Shown here one piece after another: positions 59,182-64,000 of a DNA stretch of 64,000 nucleotides (position 1 is the stretch's first letter; each line of letters begins with the position of its first letter). Origin of the DNA: Tetracentron sinense (lineage: Eukaryota > Streptophyta > Magnoliopsida > Trochodendrales > Trochodendraceae); NCBI GenBank assembly GCA_015143295.1, contig CM026560.1:2606501-2670500 (forward strand), written 5' to 3'. Position numbers and translations under genes: made by a program. The notes under the pieces are model-generated. The model did not search any database, had not been told where the DNA came from, and saw nothing but the letters and a program-made list of their open reading frames with translations.

Positions 59182-59304
59182 TTGGGTGTCCCATAGAGAA
59201 TCAAAGGCCCATACATTGATGGTATGGAGCCCACTGTTTAATGGATGTCAGGCCATCAATGTTTGGCCGCTGGATTCTCCATCGAACAGCCAGAGAGCAC
59301 CCAA
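59182..59304. repeat. Palindromic MITE 3
   Basis: Arms starting ttgggtgtcccatag and ending gagagcacccaa are inverted. The inner parts acattgatgg and ccatcaatgt also pair. It is about 123 bp and non-coding. Confidence 0.6.
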
Positions 59305-60684
59305 TCCCTGTCCAAATAAAAATAAGAGAGACAACGTAAAGCACACGGCCCGTATGTCTGTTGCAAACGGAAGCTAATAACGGAATACTGATGGGTTTAG
59401 GACCACTTGTTGAGCTACATATTTTTACTTTATTTCATCTTTGGATAAAAATAATTTTTAATTTCGATGAAATTTCAACTAGGCTGCACACAGTTTTGGC
59501 TGAACTAATGTTTTTTTTATATAATTTTAACAAATATTGTCCATATTCATTAAAATATATCAAATTTTTTATTAAAATTTCGAAATTTTTTTATTTCGTT
59601 TAAAAAATAAAATATTTATATTTTACTAGATTTTAAATTTAAGTAATTTTTTATTCATTACTATTATATTTTTTGTATTGAAAGACGAGTAGGCCTTAAC
59701 CCCATTAATGTTCACTAACAGTGGTTAACAAGGTAGAGCGCTAACCGCCTAGGTTAGAAACGAGCTAAACATGCCACACTGGAAGTCGGTCAGTGTATAT
59801 AATAATATAATAAACACTTAACTTAGGATACTTAGAAGACCCTTAAATACTTTTATTAACTTATTGAAATTTTAAAAAAAATGAATATTAGGAAACTTAA
59901 TCATTATAATTTTTAATTCTTATAAAACTTATCTTATTTTAAAATATTAATGGGATACATGATTCTTAAGACCCTTAAATATTTATACTAACCTATTAAA
60001 TTTTAAAACTTAGATGTTAAAAATTAAGCTACTTATTTAATTTTTATAATCTTCAATGTTTAATTTCAAATAATATATTTAGAATTAATATTTTAATCAA
60101 ATTTATTTGATAAGTGATTTGCATTTAATGAGTTTATGTAAAATATGCAAATATATTTAAAAGATTAAAAAATAATAAGAAAAAAATTAAGAACTGGTTA
60201 ATTTATTTCGATTTAAAATTTGAAATTCAAAACAGAAATTTCAGAATATTTTAATTTAATTAAATATTTTAAGAAAATGAAATATTGCCTAAATTTTTAG
60301 TTTCAATTGGAGGTCTAAAATTGACAATATTTCAGAGATTTCAAACCTTAGTCTCTGGTTGCTCCCGCGGAGTGTGTCACGGGGTTGAACTGCGTTTACA
60401 ACCTAACAAAAACGTTGCCTTTATAATTTTTTTTTTTTAAAAAAATAATAAATAATAAATAAATGAAAAATACTTAACAGATCTGGGGTTTCCATTATGT
60501 AACCCACTTTTAAGCAAAAAATATTAATTGTGGTTAAGAATTAAGATTCACTCACCCCTAGGGTCAAGCAATCCAACTAGGGTTAATGGAGTGTTAAAAG
60601 GGACTCAAGGACACGGGGTAAGATAAGTGGCGGGGGTAAGATAAGTAGCGGACTCATAGGTCTGCTAATCACTGCTCTAAATAA
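59305..60684. other. Very AT-rich gap, no gene seen
   Basis: Long A/T runs with no coding motif. At 60520-60610 there is another arm of the ttaagattcactcacccc family. A gagcgctaacc stretch near 59735 looks briefly tRNA-like but does not fold as one. Confidence 0.45.
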
Positions 60685-61475
60685 AGGGTAAATTACACAC
60701 CTCTCCTGAGGTTTGGTGAAATTTCATAAACCTCCCCTATTGTTTCTAAAATTACACTGCCCTACCCTCTCCCCAATCACGCTCATCATATTAATTCCAC
60801 TAACTAATGATACTATTTTTCAATTTTACCCTTATTACTTAAGAAAACACGTATTTTCGGCTTCGTTTGAAAGCTTCGGCTTCGTTTGAAAGCTCAACCA
60901 AAACAAAAACATAAATGACCCAAGCCGCCATGTGTCCCTTGTAACACCCACTAAGATTCACTCACTCTTAGGGTTTATCCATCTAACCTTAGGTTGATTA
61001 TACTTAACCACAATTAAAGGAAGCTCTACAAGCCATCAAGTGTCCCTTTTAACACCCACTAACTATGATTAAGATTCACTCACCCCTATGATTCATCAAT
61101 CTAACCTTAGTTTGATCTTCAATTAATCTAACCTTTGGTTTTAGAAAAAAATGTATTTTTAAAAAATTGACCTTGCTTATTAGTCACTTACTCATGTGGT
61201 TAATTTTTTTAAAATATTTTTCTTAAAATACTAAGGTTATATTATTTAACCCTTCGGGATGAGTGAATCTTAATCACAATTAATGAATGTGTGTGTCGAG
61301 CTTTAAACCAAGCCAAGTCAACGACCTAGCTCAGCTTGTGTGCACCCCTATCCGACATAATTCCTCAAGTAATGAGTGTAAATTCGTAAGTGAGTACCGA
61401 TGTTAACTTAACTTGACTATCAGGGGAGGGCAATGTCATTTCCGAAACTAGAGGGGAGGCTTGTGAAAATTTGTT
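60685..61475. repeat. Long-TIR element with nested MITE arms
   Basis: The left segment aaatttcataaacctcccct...gtttctaaaattaca and the right segment gtcatttccgaaac...aggggaggcttgtgaaaatttg are inverted copies. Between them, at about 60930-61290, are three or four arms of the ttaagattcactcacccct family, so at least two repeat families are layered here. No coding content. Confidence 0.55.
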
Positions 61476-64000
61476 CTAATAATTAATTAATTGTCAAAAG
61501 GTGCTACAAGGTGGACCCATGCCCATCAAGGAGTTTTTCTCAAAATAGACCCCTAGTTTAGACATTTTCTCAAAATTAGGCTGCCTTTTCAAAATTATTT
61601 GTACGTGCGAAGGTAAGCCAGATTGGGACAAAAATACCCTTTTCTCTCTTTGCAAACTCTTCTCTCTCTCTAACTGTTCACCTTCCAAGGTAAATTCTAA
61701 CTCACTTTCTTGATGGAGCCGAGCTTGAACCCAAGTTATCAAGCTCGAGCTGAAACACATTTGCAAATTGTGAAGCCAAGCCTGAAAACCTTACAACTAC
61801 TCAGCTCGGTATCACCCCTAGTACCTAGTACCGTATCAAAGTTCAACCTCATCCTCGTTAAATGGGTGTGCCAAATCTATTTTGGGAGGGCCGCATCTTG
61901 TAGGTTTCCGTGGATCCGAAGAGGAAGATATTTGGGTCTCCATGTCTTCTTCAGCTGCTTTGGCATAGTATTTTTGAGAATGGAAAGAGGGAGGGACATG
62001 TTGAGGAGGATTCTGAGTTCTGAGGTGGTGGGGTTCTCCTCCCTATGTGGCAAGGAGCAAAGATGATCCTTTGGAGGTCATAGGCAATATGGTCCTTTCA
62101 AAGGGATGCATGATCCTATAGGCACAGGCATAGATCAAAGTCGTGACAAGCCTGGGATGGGAAGTTAAGTCTAGCCTTCCGAGAACCGGTTTGAAGTTCC
62201 AGAAATGGTGGGAGAATGCCTCTTGTCTGAGAGCAGCAGAATTAGGACTTCGTAGTTCTCGGACAATCCCAATGTTGAGAGGCATCAGCATTATACAAAT
62301 GCTCCATTGATTCAAATTTCAAAGGGAAACAGATTACAGCTGAGAAAGCTTTGAAACTAATAAAAATCCCAAATCTTCTTGGATTGAGGCTTTCTTCATC
62401 AGGTTGGAAGAGAGGTGATCAAAGGTCTTTCAAGAAGGCGGAGAATGGCCAATCCTATTCCAAGGTGAGGATTCTTCTTAATTGGGGTTGTGAGTTGGCA
62501 AGGCTACAACGAGGAAGAAGCGAATGGAGAGCGGGTGAGAAGCGACCAGAACTCAAGAAGGGATGGCAATTTAGGCAGTTGAAGATCACCTGCAAACATG
62601 CCCTTTGGAACTTTTCTTCTTAATAAAAAATTTCTGTCCATCAAAAATAAACTGTCATGTATGATAAGATTAGAAGAACAAAAGGTAAATACAACCTTAA
62701 AATGCAATATCACTACTCTTGTTATTTTCATCATGGTTGCAGATCAGAATCCCCTCTCCCCTCATGATATGTGGCTAGATTATTGGGATCTATTTCACCA
62801 TTACATGCAACCAACTGCAGAAGACGAAATTTGTTTCAAAAATTAACACTCCATCATATATATATATATATAAATTGACACACACACAATACAAGTACGA
62901 AACAAAGCAAAAGGTTAATTTCTGGCTATAACCATTTAGAACGTCATCTAACAACCAGCAAATCTCAGAATATACATCCACACACTAATGGCAGGCACAC
63001 ATGCAGAAGATAGAACCCAGCATTCAACAGATCCAAAAATGAAGTTCTAAGAATGACAAAATTAACCCCAAATTATTGTAAATCACTATACAACAAAACT
63101 AATTCCAGACATTGCTTTCTTTTGTTCTATGACTTTTGTTTGCCACATCACCAGGACCACCGCTCATGAGAGGCACACCTCACCAGCAGCAAGGAGGTGT
63201 TTTTTGTACTAGAAGGGCATCTACAAGAACATTGGAGTAGTTTATCAAATATGAATACTTCCAATTTTTCCCTCATGGAGCAACAGAGCTCGTGAGGTTC
63301 TAAATATAACTGCATGTGAAATTCATTTTCCTCAAGTTATTGGGGCTAGAGTTTGAAAGGGGGACTAAGGTACACCACCCAATGCACATTCAGATCTCAC
63401 TGCACCAACAAGTTTCCATGGTTCTTCTAACCCCCTTGTCTATCTTTTAAGAATAACATTCCACCTACCATAGGGCAAAGAAGTCTATATAGATCTAGAT
63501 AACTGCAGAAGAGCCTGAGTAACCCCACCACCAGGTTCAACTAACCAGAATGAAAATAATGCCCACCCAATTCACAAATTCAAACCATCCCTGATGACAC
63601 CATATGAAATTTGCTAGTACCATCCAATATGAACCTTGAAATCCCTTTAGCGAAACCAATCGGTCCATGACCACGTCCCAACATTTAATCAAATCCCCAT
63701 GCCTTGATCCCTGTTTTTAAGGTGATTTAAGTCACACCACAGTACTCCGTGGCCGTCATTCCTTCCACTGGCACTAACAAAACTAAGTAAACACATAAGA
63801 TTAAAAAGTCAGCCTTGGAAGGAAAGGACCACTACTCACAACTAAGCCTGATATAATGCATGCTACCAACAGAGACACAAAGAATACCACTATCCAAGAG
63901 AGGAGATAACAAAGAAAGAGGAACCACTCATTTAGCCAGACATATCCCCAGATTAGAAAATGGTAATGAGGTCTTGTCAAGAAAACATGATGGAATTTGA
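61476..64000. other. Right end of window, no gene recognised
   Basis: Open frames at 61710-62066, 62043-62315 and 62351-62623 have no recognisable motif. The stretch ending ttaataaaaaatttctgtcc, atcaaaaataa near 62623-62650 resembles the tail of a plant L1-type element, so 61880-62650 may be a decayed LINE end. A TA then CA microsatellite lies at 62856-62888. From 62900 on I see nothing identifiable; an untranslated region or promoter of a gene beyond the window is possible. Confidence 0.35.

Noticed and set aside
59730-59800. tRNA-like gagcgctaaccgcctaggtt
   Set aside because: No acceptor stem or proper T-arm could be drawn, and no CCA-side pairing.
61710-62623. Possible gene from three open frames
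   Set aside because: Frames on both strands, no shared motif, no splice-consistent structure, and a LINE-like tail follows.

Overview
This looks like AT-rich nuclear DNA of a flowering plant. The evidence is an intronless class I TCP transcription factor gene, a secreted GNA-type (monocot-mannose-binding-like) lectin gene, and typical plant repeats: Ty1/copia, Ty3/gypsy of the Tat lineage, a TRIM, an L1-type LINE with an RNase H domain, hAT-like MITEs and a tRNA-derived SINE. There are no bacterial-style operons. GNA-type lectins are abundant in monocots but occur elsewhere, so the plant lineage is left open.

Only two host genes look intact: the lectin (42328-42738, +) and the TCP gene (56397-57083, -). 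Everything else is repeats, their remains, or sequence in which I recognise nothing.

The layout is best read as a duplicated locus. Copy B (about 54276-56620) carries the complete TCP gene and its downstream flank. Copy A (about 8860-39350) holds the same flanking sequence in the same order and orientation, but of the TCP gene only about the last 45 codons remain (39178-39350). Copy A has grown from about 2.3 kb to about 30 kb by insertions: MITEs near 9.6-9.9 kb; a block at about 10.06-13.84 kb that holds a hAT-like MITE and a solo LTR; a TRIM at 14235-15233; and a nested pile at 15346-38781. In the pile, a solo LTR (target repeat CCTTG) was hit by a Tat element of about 18.6 kb (16249-37153, target repeat CCAAT/CCAGT), which was itself hit by another solo LTR (32251-34544, target repeat GTATG). 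Copy B serves as the empty-site reference for most of these.

Region by region: 1-3351 is the 5' part of a Ty1/copia fossil. 3352-8860 is gene-free DNA with several palindromic MITEs and a cluster of short inverted-repeat motifs. 8860-39350 is copy A with its insertions. 39351-42300 holds more MITEs, two of which lie just upstream of the lectin and carry CACGTGGC. 43361-44154 is a hAT-like element, and 43510-46855 is a tandem duplication whose second unit was split by an L1 LINE (46872-54275). In that LINE the ORF1 part is inverted and then duplicated, whereas ORF2 is in direct orientation. After the TCP gene come a SINE (57824-58010), three palindromic MITEs (58655-59304), another long-TIR element (about 60685-61475), and about 2.5 kb with no recognisable gene.

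No novel defence or metabolic system is visible. The most informative features are the duplicated TCP locus with its layered insertions, the antisense plant-mobile-domain-like passenger region in the Tat element, and the rearranged LINE.
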